Positions 1 through 6,710 of a stretch of 9,244 nt of DNA are shown in pieces. The first letter of the stretch is position 1. Every line of letters begins with the position of its first letter. This DNA comes from Savagea sp. (GTDB lineage: Bacteria; Bacillota; Bacilli; Bacillales_A; Planococcaceae): positions 1-9,244 of the forward strand of contig JASLCF010000022.1 in NCBI GenBank assembly GCA_030146155.1, given 5' to 3'. Below the pieces are notes generated by a model. That model saw only the letters and a program-made list of their open reading frames with translations, was not told where the DNA came from and made no database searches. A program made the translations under genes and the position numbers.

Positions 1-1589
1 CAGGACGTGTTCAATCTGTTGCACTCCGCTTAATTATTGATCGTGAAAATGAAATTAAAGCCTTTGTCCCTGAAGAATATTGGAGCATCACAGCTGGATT
101 TGAAGAACAACAAATCGCCTTCGATGCACTTTATTACGGAGATGAGAAAAAGAAATTAAAGTTATCTAATGAACAACAAGTCAATGAAATTGTACAAGAT
201 ATCAAAGCACAATCATTTACAGTTCAAAAGGTGACGAAGAAAGAACGTAAAAGAAATCCAGCTCTTCCTTTTACAACTTCATCATTACAACAGGAAGCTG
301 CCCGTAAACTAAATTTCAGAGCAAGAAAAACAATGATGTTAGCTCAACAATTATATGAAGGAATTCAATTAGGTAGAGGTGGCATTGTCGGTTTAATTAC
401 TTATATGCGTACGGACTCCACACGAATTTCAGAAACAGCTAAAAATGAAGCAAGTGCTTTTGTTGAAACGATGTATGGCAAAGAGTATCAAGCAAAATCA
501 AGTGCAAAAGCGAAAAAAAGCGCTGCACAAGATGCGCATGAAGCAGTCCGTCCAACTTCAGTAGAACGAATCCCTTCTGCGATGAAGCAATACTTAACGA
601 AGGATCAGTATCGTTTGTATAAGTTGATTTGGGAACGTTTTGTTGCTAGTCAAATGGCACCAGCAGTATTAGATACCGTGGCAGTTGATTTACTCAATCA
701 GCAACATCGTTTTCGTGCGAATGGCTCTCAAATTAAATTCCCAGGATTTATGAAGGTTTATATAGAAGGCAATGACGATGCATCAGAAGCTGCAGATGAG
801 AAAATGTTACCTCCTTTAGAAGAAGGGCAAACATTAAAAAGTTTAGTCATTGATCCGAAGCAACATTTTACACAACCACCACCAAGATACTCTGAGGCTC
901 GTTTAGTACGTACACTAGAAGAACTTGGAATAGGTCGTCCGTCAACTTATGCACCGACACTAGATACGATACAGAAGAGAAACTATGTGAAATTAGATGC
1001 GCGTCGTTTTATTCCTACTGAATTAGGAGAAATCGTTCATGCAGCGGTGAATCAGTACTTCCCAGACATCATTGATATAGAATTCACAGCATCCATGGAA
1101 AAGGATTTAGACCATGTTGAAGCTGGAGAAAAAGCATGGAAAGAAGTCATTGATGCGTTTTATATTGATTTTGAAAAACATGTTAAAATTGCAGATGAAG
1201 AAATGGAAAAAATAGAGATTAAAGATGAACCTGCAGGCGAAGATTGTGAAAAGTGCGGACATGAGATGGTTTATAAAATGGGCCGTTATGGTAAGTTTAT
1301 GGCTTGTTCAAACTTCCCAGATTGTCGAAATACCAAAGCAATCATTAAAAAGATTGATGTGAAGTGTCCAACATGTAAAGAAGGAGAAGTCATTGAACGT
1401 AAAAGTAAAAAGAACCGAATCTTTTACGGATGCGATCAATATCCGACTTGCGAATACGTTTCATGGGACAAACCAATTGCTAGACCTTGTCCGAAATGTA
1501 ATGAACAGACATTGGTTGAGAAGAAAAGTAAGAAGGGTGTGCAGGTCATTTGTACATCTTGTGACTACAAAGAAGAAGTGCAAGAATAA
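1..1589 (+). CDS. topA: DNA topoisomerase I, 5'-truncated by the window edge
   Basis: Type IA topoisomerase that relaxes negatively supercoiled DNA through a transient 5'-phosphotyrosine link. The frame is open from base 3, so the gene begins before the window; about 528 residues are visible, against roughly 690 in B. subtilis, and the Toprim domain is missing. The visible part opens with [11 protein letters not shown], a conserved TopA motif. The active-site Tyr lies in ITYMRTDST, codon 402-404. DAHEAVRPT (about 531-557) and the [20 protein letters not shown] block (about 879-938) are also typical. Three C-terminal four-cysteine zinc modules follow, at about 1245-1325, 1365-1451 and 1488-1562, each with two CxxC/CxnC pairs. 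A GTG at 231 is internal, not the start. Identification is certain from motifs; only the 5' end is unseen. Confidence 0.98.
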   Translation, partial: GRVQSVALRLIIDRENEIKAFVPEEYWSITAGFEEQQIAFDALYYGDEKKKLKLSNEQQVNEIVQDIKAQSFTVQKVTKKERKRNPALPFTTSSLQQEAARKLNFRARKTMMLAQQLYEGIQLGRGGIVGLITYMRTDSTRISETAKNEASAFVETMYGKEYQAKSSAKAKKSAAQDAHEAVRPTSVERIPSAMKQYLTKDQYRLYKLIWERFVASQMAPAVLDTVAVDLLNQQHRFRANGSQIKFPGFMKVYIEGNDDASEAADEKMLPPLEEGQTLKSLVIDPKQHFTQPPPRYSEARLVRTLEELGIGRPSTYAPTLDTIQKRNYVKLDARRFIPTELGEIVHAAVNQYFPDIIDIEFTASMEKDLDHVEAGEKAWKEVIDAFYIDFEKHVKIADEEMEKIEIKDEPAGEDCEKCGHEMVYKMGRYGKFMACSNFPDCRNTKAIIKKIDVKCPTCKEGEVIERKSKKNRIFYGCDQYPTCEYVSWDKPIARPCPKCNEQTLVEKKSKKGVQVICTSCDYKEEVQE

Positions 1590-1603
1590 AATGAGCTATG
1601 AAT

Positions 1604-1646
1604 GAACAACAGGGATTGAAAATATTTATTTTCTTCTCTGTTGTTC
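1604..1646 (+). terminator. hairpin after topA, probable weak terminator
   Basis: A 12-bp stem with one G-U pair (arms 1604-1615 and 1635-1646, GAACAACAGGGA against TCTCTGTTGTTC) starts 14 bases after the topA stop. A second perfect 6-bp stem, GAAAAT/ATTTTC (1618-1623 and 1628-1633), sits inside its loop. The 3' flank is TTCGTCTGTTCT, T-rich but not a clean T run, so termination may be partial. It separates topA from the xerC transcript. Confidence 0.6.
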
Positions 1647-1668
1647 TTCGTCTGTTCTAAGAGTTGAA

Positions 1669-1697
1669 AACATTTGCGAAATGTTGCATGAATCATG
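1669..1697. promoter_or_regulatory. two adjacent dyads before xerC, candidate operator
   Basis: AACATTTGCGAAATGTT (1669-1685) is a perfect 7+7 inverted repeat around GCG. One base later, CATGAATCATG (1687-1697) is a perfect 5+5 inverted repeat around A. Neither is followed by a T run. Both overlap the candidate xerC promoter, the first covering its -35 hexamer, which is a usual place for a repressor site. The binding protein is unknown; the arms do not fit the CodY consensus. Confidence 0.35.
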
Positions 1698-1703
1698 TAT
1701 AGT
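1674..1703 (+). promoter_or_regulatory. candidate sigma-A promoter for the xerC-hslVU-codY operon
   Basis: TTGCGA (1674-1679) and TATAGT (1698-1703) lie 18 bases apart, upstream of xerC and downstream of the topA hairpin. Each differs from the sigma-A consensus at two or one positions. A promoter is expected here because the cod operon in B. subtilis is transcribed from in front of codV. The exact hexamers are inferred; in this AT-rich gap other pairings (for example TTGCAT 1684-1689) are possible. Confidence 0.4.
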
Positions 1704-1717
1704 ATGTATGAAATAAG

Positions 1718-1728
1718 AAAAGGAGTGA
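1718..1728 (+). promoter_or_regulatory. ribosome binding site that decides the xerC start
   Basis: AAAAGGAGTGA lies 8 bases (counted from GGAG, 1722-1725) before the ATG at 1734. The upstream in-frame ATGs at 1695 and 1704 have no such site, so 1734 is the start. Confidence 0.85.
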
Positions 1729-1733
1729 GTCGA

Positions 1734-2618
1734 ATGGAAAAATGGGTTCAAGACTTTCTCTACTTTTTACAACTAGAAAAGAACTATTCTTCTCATACCG
1801 TTTCAAATTATCAACAAGATTTAGCACAATATCAGACTTTTCTGACACAAGAAGCGTGTGCATTCCAGGCGGTCGATTATCCGACAGCTCGAAATTATGT
1901 CACTTATTTATATGACCAACAATTTTCTCGTGCGAGTATTGCGCGTAAAATTACAGCGATTCGATCGTTTTATAATTTTTTACTGAGGAAAGAAGTCGTC
2001 GAGGACTCTCCCTTTCATTTGGTCTATTTGCCAAAGAAAGAGGAAAGACTGCCTTCTTTTTTTTATGAAAAAGAACTGTCCTTACTCTTTGACTCGATTG
2101 ATGCATCGAGTTTTAAAGGAATGCGAGATTTAGCGTTGCTAGAGTTACTATACGCTACAGGGATACGGGTGTCGGAATTAACTACTATCGAGCTCAAAGA
2201 AATTGATTTAAGCTACGGCATATTACTGGTACATGGGAAAGGCAAGAAAGAACGCTACGTGCCTTTTGGAGAATATGCGAGTCAAGCCTTGTATCAATAT
2301 ATAGAAAAAGCAAGGCCTTACCTTTTAAGAAAGAAACAACATCAACGGCTTTTCGTCAATATGAGGGGAGACCCTTTAACTGATCGTGGGGTTAGACACA
2401 TTTTAAATGAAGTGGTGAAAAAAAGTGCGTTAACGCATCCCATTTACCCTCATAAAATTCGTCATTCGTTTGCGACACACTTATTGAATCAAGGTGCTGA
2501 TATTCGAATTGTTCAAGAATTATTAGGTCATGAAAACTTGTCAACAACACAAGTGTATACGCATGTAACAACGGATCGCTTAAAACAAATTATTGACACT
2601 GCTCACCCGAGAGCCTAA
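1734..2618 (+). CDS. xerC: tyrosine recombinase XerC (CodV)
   Basis: Site-specific tyrosine recombinase of 294 residues, normal for XerC; with XerD it resolves chromosome dimers at dif by strand cleavage and exchange. The N-terminal SAM-like core-binding domain covers about residues 1-90 (FLQLEKNYSSHTVSNY), the catalytic domain about 105-285. The full catalytic set is visible: R145 (ATGIRVSEL), K169 (HGKGKK), H240 and R243 (PHKIRHSFATHL), H266 (LLGHENLSTTQ) and nucleophile Y275 (VYTHV). The start at 1734 is chosen from its ribosome binding site and because the protein then aligns with CodV; a frame-open extension to 1695 lacks such a site. It is the first gene of the cod operon; its stop codon overlaps the hslV ribosome binding site. 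In B. subtilis trmFO precedes it; here topA does. XerD rather than XerC is possible but unlikely given the location. Confidence 0.95.
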   Translation: MEKWVQDFLYFLQLEKNYSSHTVSNYQQDLAQYQTFLTQEACAFQAVDYPTARNYVTYLYDQQFSRASIARKITAIRSFYNFLLRKEVVEDSPFHLVYLPKKEERLPSFFYEKELSLLFDSIDASSFKGMRDLALLELLYATGIRVSELTTIELKEIDLSYGILLVHGKGKKERYVPFGEYASQALYQYIEKARPYLLRKKQHQRLFVNMRGDPLTDRGVRHILNEVVKKSALTHPIYPHKIRHSFATHLLNQGADIRIVQELLGHENLSTTQVYTHVTTDRLKQIIDTAHPRA

Positions 2619-2623
2619 GGAGG
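2616..2623 (+). promoter_or_regulatory. ribosome binding site of hslV overlapping the xerC stop
   Basis: TAAGGAGG includes the xerC stop codon TAA and sits 7 bases before the ATG at 2631. The spacing favours 2631 over the second in-frame ATG at 2634, though either could serve. It implies translational coupling of xerC and hslV. Confidence 0.8.
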
Positions 2624-2630
2624 ATATGCA

Positions 2631-3173
2631 ATGATGCAATTTCATGCAACGACGATTTTTGCAGTACAACATAAAGGAAAAAGCGCCATGTCAGGAGATG
2701 GACAAGTGACAATGGGCGAAGCGGTTATTATGAAAAATACCGCACGCAAGGTGAGACGCCTCCATGGCGGAAAAGTATTAGCAGGATTTGCTGGTGCAGT
2801 AGCAGATGCATTCAGCTTATTTGAAAAGTTTGAACAAAAATTAAGTGAGTATAATGGACAGTTAGAACGTTCGGCTGTAGAGCTTGCGAAGGAATGGCGA
2901 GGAGACCGAGCGTTAAGAAAACTGGAAGCTTTATTAATTGTAATGGATGAACATCAAATCTTACTCGTATCAGGCACAGGAGAAGTTATTGCACCAGATG
3001 ATGGCGTCTTAGCGATTGGTTCTGGCGGCAACTATGCACTAGCAGCTGGCCGCGCCTTAAAGCAATACAGTGGAGATACAATGTCAGCAAGTGAAATCGC
3101 ACAAGCTTCCTTATCCATCGCAGCAGAATTGTGCGTCTATACGAATCATAATATCATCGTAGAGGAGCTGTAA
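2631..3173 (+). CDS. hslV: ATP-dependent protease peptidase subunit HslV (ClpQ/CodW)
   Basis: Proteasome-beta-like peptidase of 180 residues that forms a double hexameric chamber and degrades proteins fed by the HslU ATPase in the cytoplasm. It is recognised from [12 protein letters not shown] at the N-terminus, the SGDGQVTMG block (21-29), [21 protein letters not shown] (48-68), AVELAKEWR (82-90) and [16 protein letters not shown] (128-143). T7 lines up with the mature N-terminal Thr nucleophile of E. coli HslV; D23, K40 and S131 match its helper residues. The protein begins MMQFHATT: as in Bacillus and Staphylococcus there is an extension before TT, but position 2 is Met (Gln if the ATG at 2634 is used), not the Ser found in B. 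subtilis CodW. Active protease would therefore seem to require removal of the extension. It lies 3 bases before hslU. Confidence 0.97.
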   Translation: MMQFHATTIFAVQHKGKSAMSGDGQVTMGEAVIMKNTARKVRRLHGGKVLAGFAGAVADAFSLFEKFEQKLSEYNGQLERSAVELAKEWRGDRALRKLEALLIVMDEHQILLVSGTGEVIAPDDGVLAIGSGGNYALAAGRALKQYSGDTMSASEIAQASLSIAAELCVYTNHNIIVEEL

Positions 3174-3176
3174 AAC

Positions 3177-4565
3177 ATGGAGCAACAATTTACACCTAAA
3201 CAATTAACTGCTTACTTAAATGAGCATATTATCGGACAAGAAGAAGCCAAAAAAGCGATAGCCATTGCGGTAAGAAATCGTTATCGTCGCATGCAGTTAC
3301 CAGCTGAAATAAGGAAGGAAATCGTTCCTAAGAATATAATGATGATCGGCCCTACAGGCGTTGGGAAAACTGAAATCGCTCGTCGTATCGCTACATTTAT
3401 CCATGCTCCTTTTGTGAAAGTGGAAGCGACTAAATTTACAGAAGTAGGATATGTAGGAAGAGATGTAGAGTCTATCATCCGTGATTTAATTGAAACATCG
3501 GTTCGTATTGTGAAAGATGAAATGCGAAGTGAGGTACAAGAACAAGCGAAGAAAAATGCAGAAAAACGCTTGATCAATTATTTAATGCCTAAAAAAGAAA
3601 AGAAAACAGAAAAAATGGCCAATCCTTTTGAAATGTTATTTGGTCAACAACAAGAGGAAGAAGAACCGTCAGAAGTCACCATTGATAAAAAGAGAAAAAA
3701 ATCTGAAATTGGTGCGATGCTTCGGATTGGAAAGTTAGAAGAAGAGCTTGTTGAAATCGATGTACCTGTAGAGCAATCTAATGTGCTCGGCATGATGACC
3801 AACCAAAATAATGAGCAAATGAATCAAATCCAAGATATGCTATCATCGATGGTTCCAAAACAGTCTAAAAAGAAAGAAGTGTTAGTAAAAGAAGCACGTG
3901 TTCTTTTAGAGAGAGAAGAAGCTGACAAGTTATTAGATGATAGTAAAGTTGCGGAAAGAGCTGTGCAATTAACAGAACAGTCAGGTATTGTATTCATTGA
4001 TGAAATCGACAAAATCGCAAGTCGTGCTTCAGGACAATCGGCAGATGTTTCTCGAGAAGGAGTGCAACGCGACATTTTACCGATTGTGGAAGGATCAGCA
4101 GTTCAGACGAAATATGGTGTGGTGCACACAGATCATATTTTATTCATTGCTGCAGGAGCTTTTCATGTCTCTAAACCCTCTGATATCATTCCTGAATTAC
4201 AAGGAAGATTCCCGATTCGTGTGGAATTGAATAAATTACAAGTGGATGAATTACAACGGATCTTAATTGAACCGAAGTTCTCATTGCTTCGACAATATGA
4301 ACAAATGCTTTCGACAGAAGAAGTCACATTAACCTTCACAGAAGACGCCATTGAAGAGTTGGCACGCGTAGCCTTTCAAGTGAATGAAACGACAGAAAAC
4401 ATCGGAGCACGACGCCTACACACGATATTAGAAAAAGTGTTAGAAGAACTCCAATATGAAGCGTCGGATATGGGACCTTCAGAAGTACAAGTAAACGCAG
4501 CATATGTCCAAGAAAAAGTAGGAAGCATCTTAAAAGATGATAATTTGTCGCACTTTATATTATAA
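3177..4565 (+). CDS. hslU: ATP-dependent protease ATPase subunit HslU (ClpY/CodX)
   Basis: AAA+ unfoldase of 462 residues, typical for the family; hexamers cap HslV, unfold substrates and thread them into the peptidase. Visible motifs are Walker A GPTGVGKT (58-65), the substrate-gripping pore loop GYVG (91-94), Walker B IVFIDEID (271-278), the PELQGRFPIRVEL arginine-finger region (339-351) and sensor-2 GARRL (410-414). The charged stretch at about 110-240 is the HslU intermediate (I) domain, rich in Lys, Glu and Gln. The C-terminus NLSHFIL matches the family tail that docks into HslV and activates it. The ATG follows GAGGAG inside the end of hslV (3162-3167) by 9 bases, so the pair is translationally coupled. 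No key residue is missing. Confidence 0.98.
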   Translation: MEQQFTPKQLTAYLNEHIIGQEEAKKAIAIAVRNRYRRMQLPAEIRKEIVPKNIMMIGPTGVGKTEIARRIATFIHAPFVKVEATKFTEVGYVGRDVESIIRDLIETSVRIVKDEMRSEVQEQAKKNAEKRLINYLMPKKEKKTEKMANPFEMLFGQQQEEEEPSEVTIDKKRKKSEIGAMLRIGKLEEELVEIDVPVEQSNVLGMMTNQNNEQMNQIQDMLSSMVPKQSKKKEVLVKEARVLLEREEADKLLDDSKVAERAVQLTEQSGIVFIDEIDKIASRASGQSADVSREGVQRDILPIVEGSAVQTKYGVVHTDHILFIAAGAFHVSKPSDIIPELQGRFPIRVELNKLQVDELQRILIEPKFSLLRQYEQMLSTEEVTLTFTEDAIEELARVAFQVNETTENIGARRLHTILEKVLEELQYEASDMGPSEVQVNAAYVQEKVGSILKDDNLSHFIL

Positions 4566-4578
4566 TTAAAAGAAAGCT

Positions 4579-4599
4579 GTGAAAATTCTAAATTTTCAC
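4579..4599. promoter_or_regulatory. 21-bp dyad before codY, candidate CodY or other regulatory site
   Basis: GTGAAAATT (4579-4587) and AATTTTCAC (4591-4599) are perfect inverted arms around CTA. There is no T run after it, so a terminator is unlikely. The arms carry the half-site sequence (AATTTTC/GAAAATT) of the known CodY box AATTTTCWGAAAATT, but in divergent order. Aligning a full box gives 11 of 15 matches at 4573-4587 and 10 of 15 at 4591-4605. CodY autoregulation is known in B. subtilis; that this is its site here is inference. It could instead be an mRNA hairpin. Confidence 0.4.
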
Positions 4600-4617
4600 T
4601 AGAAAAGACTAGAAGAG
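4598..4617 (+). repeat. tandem 10-bp direct repeat before codY
   Basis: ACTAGAAAAG (4598-4607) is followed directly by ACTAGAAGAG (4608-4617), identical at 9 of 10 positions. It lies in the 73-base hslU-codY gap, just before the codY ribosome binding site (GAGGAGG, 4625-4631). It may be a chance purine-rich duplication. Confidence 0.5.
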
Positions 4618-4638
4618 AAGATTTGAGGAGGAAAAGTT

Positions 4639-5415
4639 ATGTCATTGCTTACGAAAACAAGAAAGATTAACGCGATGCTTCAAGAGAAAGCGGGTTCGCC
4701 TGTTAACTTTAAAGAAATGGCTGAAAAGTTGAGTGGAGTAATCCAAAGTAACGTTTTTATTGTCAGTCGAAAAGGAAAATTACTAGGATTTGAAATTTAT
4801 CAGATGATTGAAAATGAACGTATGAAAAAAATGTTTGAGGAGAAACAATTTCCTGAACAATATACAACTCGCTTATTTGATATTCGTGAAACATCTCCGA
4901 ATATTGATGTCGATAGTGAATATACGGCATTCCCGATTGAAAATAAAGATTTATTTCAAGATGGGTGGACAACAATTGTACCAATCATCGGTGGGGGAGA
5001 ACGATTAGGCACTCTCATTGTGGCACGTATTCAAGAGCAATTCAGTGAGGATGATTTAATTCTTGCGGAATACGGAGCGACCGTTGTCGGCATGGAAATT
5101 TTACGTGAGAAATCTGAACAAATTGAACAAGAAGCTCGTAGTAAGGCAGTTGTTCAAATGGCAATCAATTCATTATCTTACAGTGAACTTGAAGCGATTG
5201 TTCATATTTTTGATGAACTCGACAGCACAGAGGGGTTACTGGTCGCATCAAAAGTTGCTGATCGTGTAGGGATTACTCGTTCTGTAATTGTCAATGCACT
5301 GCGAAAACTAGAAAGTGCAGGTGTTATCGAATCACGTTCTTTAGGTATGAAGGGAACGTATATCAAAGTATTGAATAATAAATTTTTAGCTGAACTTGAA
5401 AGAAGAAAAGTATAG
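4639..5415 (+). CDS. codY: GTP- and branched-chain amino acid-sensing global repressor CodY
   Basis: Global transcriptional regulator of 258 residues, standard length. In Firmicutes it binds DNA when isoleucine/leucine/valine and (in most Bacillales) GTP are high, repressing amino acid uptake and synthesis, competence, sporulation and motility genes. The N-terminal GAF domain (about 1-155) keeps the known ligand-pocket residues R61, M62, M65, F71, Y75, T96 and F98. [17 protein letters not shown] (111-127) and [18 protein letters not shown] (141-158) are family hallmarks. The long linker helix follows, then a winged helix-turn-helix at about 202-246, whose [19 protein letters not shown] segment (210-228) is essentially identical to B. 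subtilis. GAGGAGG lies 7 bases before the ATG. It is the last gene of the operon, before a strong terminator. The dyad upstream could mediate autoregulation. Confidence 0.99.
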   Translation: MSLLTKTRKINAMLQEKAGSPVNFKEMAEKLSGVIQSNVFIVSRKGKLLGFEIYQMIENERMKKMFEEKQFPEQYTTRLFDIRETSPNIDVDSEYTAFPIENKDLFQDGWTTIVPIIGGGERLGTLIVARIQEQFSEDDLILAEYGATVVGMEILREKSEQIEQEARSKAVVQMAINSLSYSELEAIVHIFDELDSTEGLLVASKVADRVGITRSVIVNALRKLESAGVIESRSLGMKGTYIKVLNNKFLAELERRKV

Positions 5416-5429
5416 AAGGTTGTAAATGG

Positions 5430-5566
5430 GAATGAGGCTGGGATATAAGTAAAAATACAGTTTCATAAACAAAAAGGTCAGAATAAAAACCGCGTGAAAC
5501 CCGAGTTCTTAGAACTTGGTTTCACGCGGTTTTTTCATTTTATAAATTTTTGTCCTAACCTCATTC
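5430..5566. repeat. 137-bp imperfect palindromic element, MITE-like or dispersed intergenic repeat
   Basis: The outer ends are inverted 14-mers: GAATGAGGCTGGGA (5430-5443) against TCCTAACCTCATTC (5553-5566), matching at 12 of 14 positions. Weaker pairing continues inward (GGATATAAGTAAAAA against ATTTTTGTCC). The core is the perfect 17-bp stem listed separately. Ends of the GAGGCTGGGACA type are, from memory, found in dispersed intergenic repeats of low-GC Gram-positive genomes; this was not checked here. Each arm differs from that form at different places, suggesting an old, degenerate copy. No coding sequence and no clear target-site duplication are visible. Confidence 0.55.
5485..5534 (+). 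terminator. strong intrinsic terminator between codY and flgB, probably bidirectional
   Basis: A perfect 17-bp stem (arms 5485-5501 and 5518-5534, AAAAACCGCGTGAAACC and its complement) is followed by TTTTTT ending at 5535. An inner stem AGTTC/GAACT (5504-5508, 5512-5516) closes on loop TTA. The A run on the left makes it work in either direction. It starts 70 bases after the codY stop and should end the cod transcript, so flgB needs its own promoter. Confidence 0.92.
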
Positions 5567-5742
5567 TTTTTTATTCTAAAATATAAATTCTTATTATAAT
5601 TAAATGGAATATGATGGTATTTAAAGAGCATCTTGAATTAGTAGTTATGAAATGTAAAGGTTCAATCACATTAAAAATAATAGGTCTTTAGAACCTTTTT
5701 CGGTTCAGATGTGTACAAAAATTGCATAATTCTTAATAACAG
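5567..5742. other. AT-rich stretch with competing inverted repeats, no recognised gene
   Basis: No convincing gene is seen. AAAGGTTC (5656-5663) can pair with GAACCTTT (5691-5698), an 8-bp stem followed by a short T run; GAACC (5691-5695) can instead pair with GGTTC (5702-5706), and AGGT (5682-5685) with ACCT (5693-5696). A TATAAT (5595-5600) has no good -35. A 26-codon frame (5611-5691, starting MMVFKEHLEL) has no ribosome binding site. It may hold a small leader RNA or nothing functional. Confidence 0.4.
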
Positions 5743-5772
5743 TAGACAATTCAACTTTTTATTCGTTACAAT
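5743..5772 (+). promoter_or_regulatory. candidate sigma-A promoter of the flagellar operon
   Basis: TAGACA (5743-5748, 5 of 6 to consensus) and TACAAT (5767-5772, 5 of 6) are 18 bases apart and end 70 bases before the flgB ATG. A promoter is expected here because a strong terminator isolates codY from flgB. The B. subtilis fla/che operon is also read from a sigma-A promoter. No convincing sigma-D element is visible. The hexamers are inferred. Confidence 0.5.
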
Positions 5773-5842
5773 ATCACTAGATGGAATAATACAGATATCA
5801 ATCAAGATAATGATGATTTTATTAAGAATACGAGGTGGTATT

Positions 5843-6229
5843 ATGTTGTTTAGTGGCACGATTCAACAATTGGAAAAAGGATTAAATTATAGTTCTTTAG
5901 TTAATAAAACCATTTCACATAATATAGCGAATGTTGATACACCTAACTTCAAAGCAAAAAATGTGAGTTTTCAAGACTATTTGAATGCAGCGAAGTCCGA
6001 ACAACTCGAAGCCTACCGAACAGACGAAAAGCATCTTCCTTTTCAACGTCGTGAAGCGACTGCTGGAGTAAGGACAATGGTCGGCTTTCAATATTTACAT
6101 AATGGTAATGGTGTTGACATGGATAAGGAACAGGCGAATTTAGCTCAAAATCAAATTTATTACAATGCCTTAGTCGATCGATTAAATGGTAAATTTGGAA
6201 GTTTACAACAAGTGATTAAAGGAGGATAA
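5843..6229 (+). CDS. flgB: flagellar basal-body rod protein FlgB
   Basis: Proximal rod subunit of 128 residues (B. subtilis about 129), exported by the flagellar type III apparatus and assembled on the MS ring with FliE and FlgC. The start MLFSGTIQQLEKGL, the rod-family motif SHNIANVDTPNFKAKNVSF (25-43), NGNGVDMDKE (87-96) and the amphipathic C-terminal helix NLAQNQIYYNALVDRLNGKF (99-118) identify it. The start at 5843 is supported by GAGGTGG (5832-5838) just upstream and by the family's N-terminus; a frame-open extension to a GTG at 5711 crosses the promoter region and is rejected. It is the first gene of the flagellar operon; its stop lies 5 bases before flgC, and its last codons hold the flgC ribosome binding site AAAGGAGG. 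Confidence 0.97.
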   Translation: MLFSGTIQQLEKGLNYSSLVNKTISHNIANVDTPNFKAKNVSFQDYLNAAKSEQLEAYRTDEKHLPFQRREATAGVRTMVGFQYLHNGNGVDMDKEQANLAQNQIYYNALVDRLNGKFGSLQQVIKGG

Positions 6230-6234
6230 ATGAC

Positions 6235-6696
6235 ATGTCTATTTTTAGTGGATTGCAAACCTCAGCTTCAGCACTAAGGGCTCAGAGACTTCGAATGGAT
6301 GTCATTTCATCCAATATGGCAAATATGGAAACTACACGTGCAAAGTTAGTTAATGGAGAATGGGAACCGTACCGTAGAAAATCAGTGGTGATGGGAACGA
6401 AAGAAAATCAGTTTAATAACTTCCTATCTGCTGTAATGGGCTTACAAAAAGATAGAGCTGTAGGTGATGGTGTGACGGTTAGTCGAATAAAAGAAGATCA
6501 AGAAACACCGTTCAAACTTGTTTATGACCCAAGCCATCCAGATGCAGATGATATGGGTTATGTTCGTATGTCCAACGTTGACCCTCTAAGAGAAACGATA
6601 GATATGTTGTCGGCAACACGCTCCTATGAAGCGAGTGTAACGACATTTAACGCGAACAAATCGATGTTATTAAAAGCATTGGAAATTGGAAAATAA
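6235..6696 (+). CDS. flgC: flagellar basal-body rod protein FlgC
   Basis: Proximal rod subunit of 153 residues (B. subtilis about 150), secreted and polymerised with FlgB, FlgF and FliE. It carries the N-terminal helix SASALRAQRLRMDVISSNMANMETTRAK (10-37), the FlgC signature GEWEPYRRK (41-49), VYDPSHPDADDMGYVRMSNVD (96-116) and the C-terminal helix SYEASVTTFNANKSMLLKALE (130-150). The start has AAAGGAGG 9 bases upstream (6218-6225). An overlapping ATG at 6230 is in another frame. The stop codon TAA is part of the ribosome binding site TAAGGAG of fliE, so translation is probably coupled. Confidence 0.98.
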   Translation: MSIFSGLQTSASALRAQRLRMDVISSNMANMETTRAKLVNGEWEPYRRKSVVMGTKENQFNNFLSAVMGLQKDRAVGDGVTVSRIKEDQETPFKLVYDPSHPDADDMGYVRMSNVDPLRETIDMLSATRSYEASVTTFNANKSMLLKALEIGK

Positions 6697-6710
6697 GGAG
6701 CTAAACAACG

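Noticed and set aside
231..233. GTG as the start of topA
   Set aside because: The frame is open to the left window edge and codes for conserved TopA sequence ([11 protein letters not shown]) upstream, so this is internal.
1393..1605. 70-residue + strand frame inside the topA zinc-finger region
   Set aside because: It overlaps confirmed topA codons in another frame and resembles no known protein.
1695..1733. Longer xerC start at 1695
   Set aside because: It has no ribosome binding site, overlaps the candidate -10 region, and the extra 13 residues are not found in XerC proteins.
3281..4351. Several minus-strand and shifted frames inside hslU
   Set aside because: They are all antisense or out-of-frame shadows of a complete, motif-rich hslU.
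5711..5842. Longer flgB start at GTG 5711
   Set aside because: The extra 44 residues are low in complexity, cross the likely promoter, and FlgB proteins start at the M(x)LFSGT position.
5567..5842. CodY box upstream of flgB
   Set aside because: B. subtilis CodY represses fla/che, but the best alignments to AATTTTCWGAAAATT here are about 9 of 15, what AT-rich sequence gives by chance.
5416..5842. Riboswitch or T-box leader before the flagellar operon
   Set aside because: No T-box, specifier-loop or known aptamer motif is visible; the strong hairpin is a symmetric terminator inside a repeat-like element.
5671..5859. 62-residue minus-strand frame between codY and flgB
   Set aside because: It has Ile/Asn-rich AT-driven composition, no good ribosome binding site, and runs across the flgB promoter and start.
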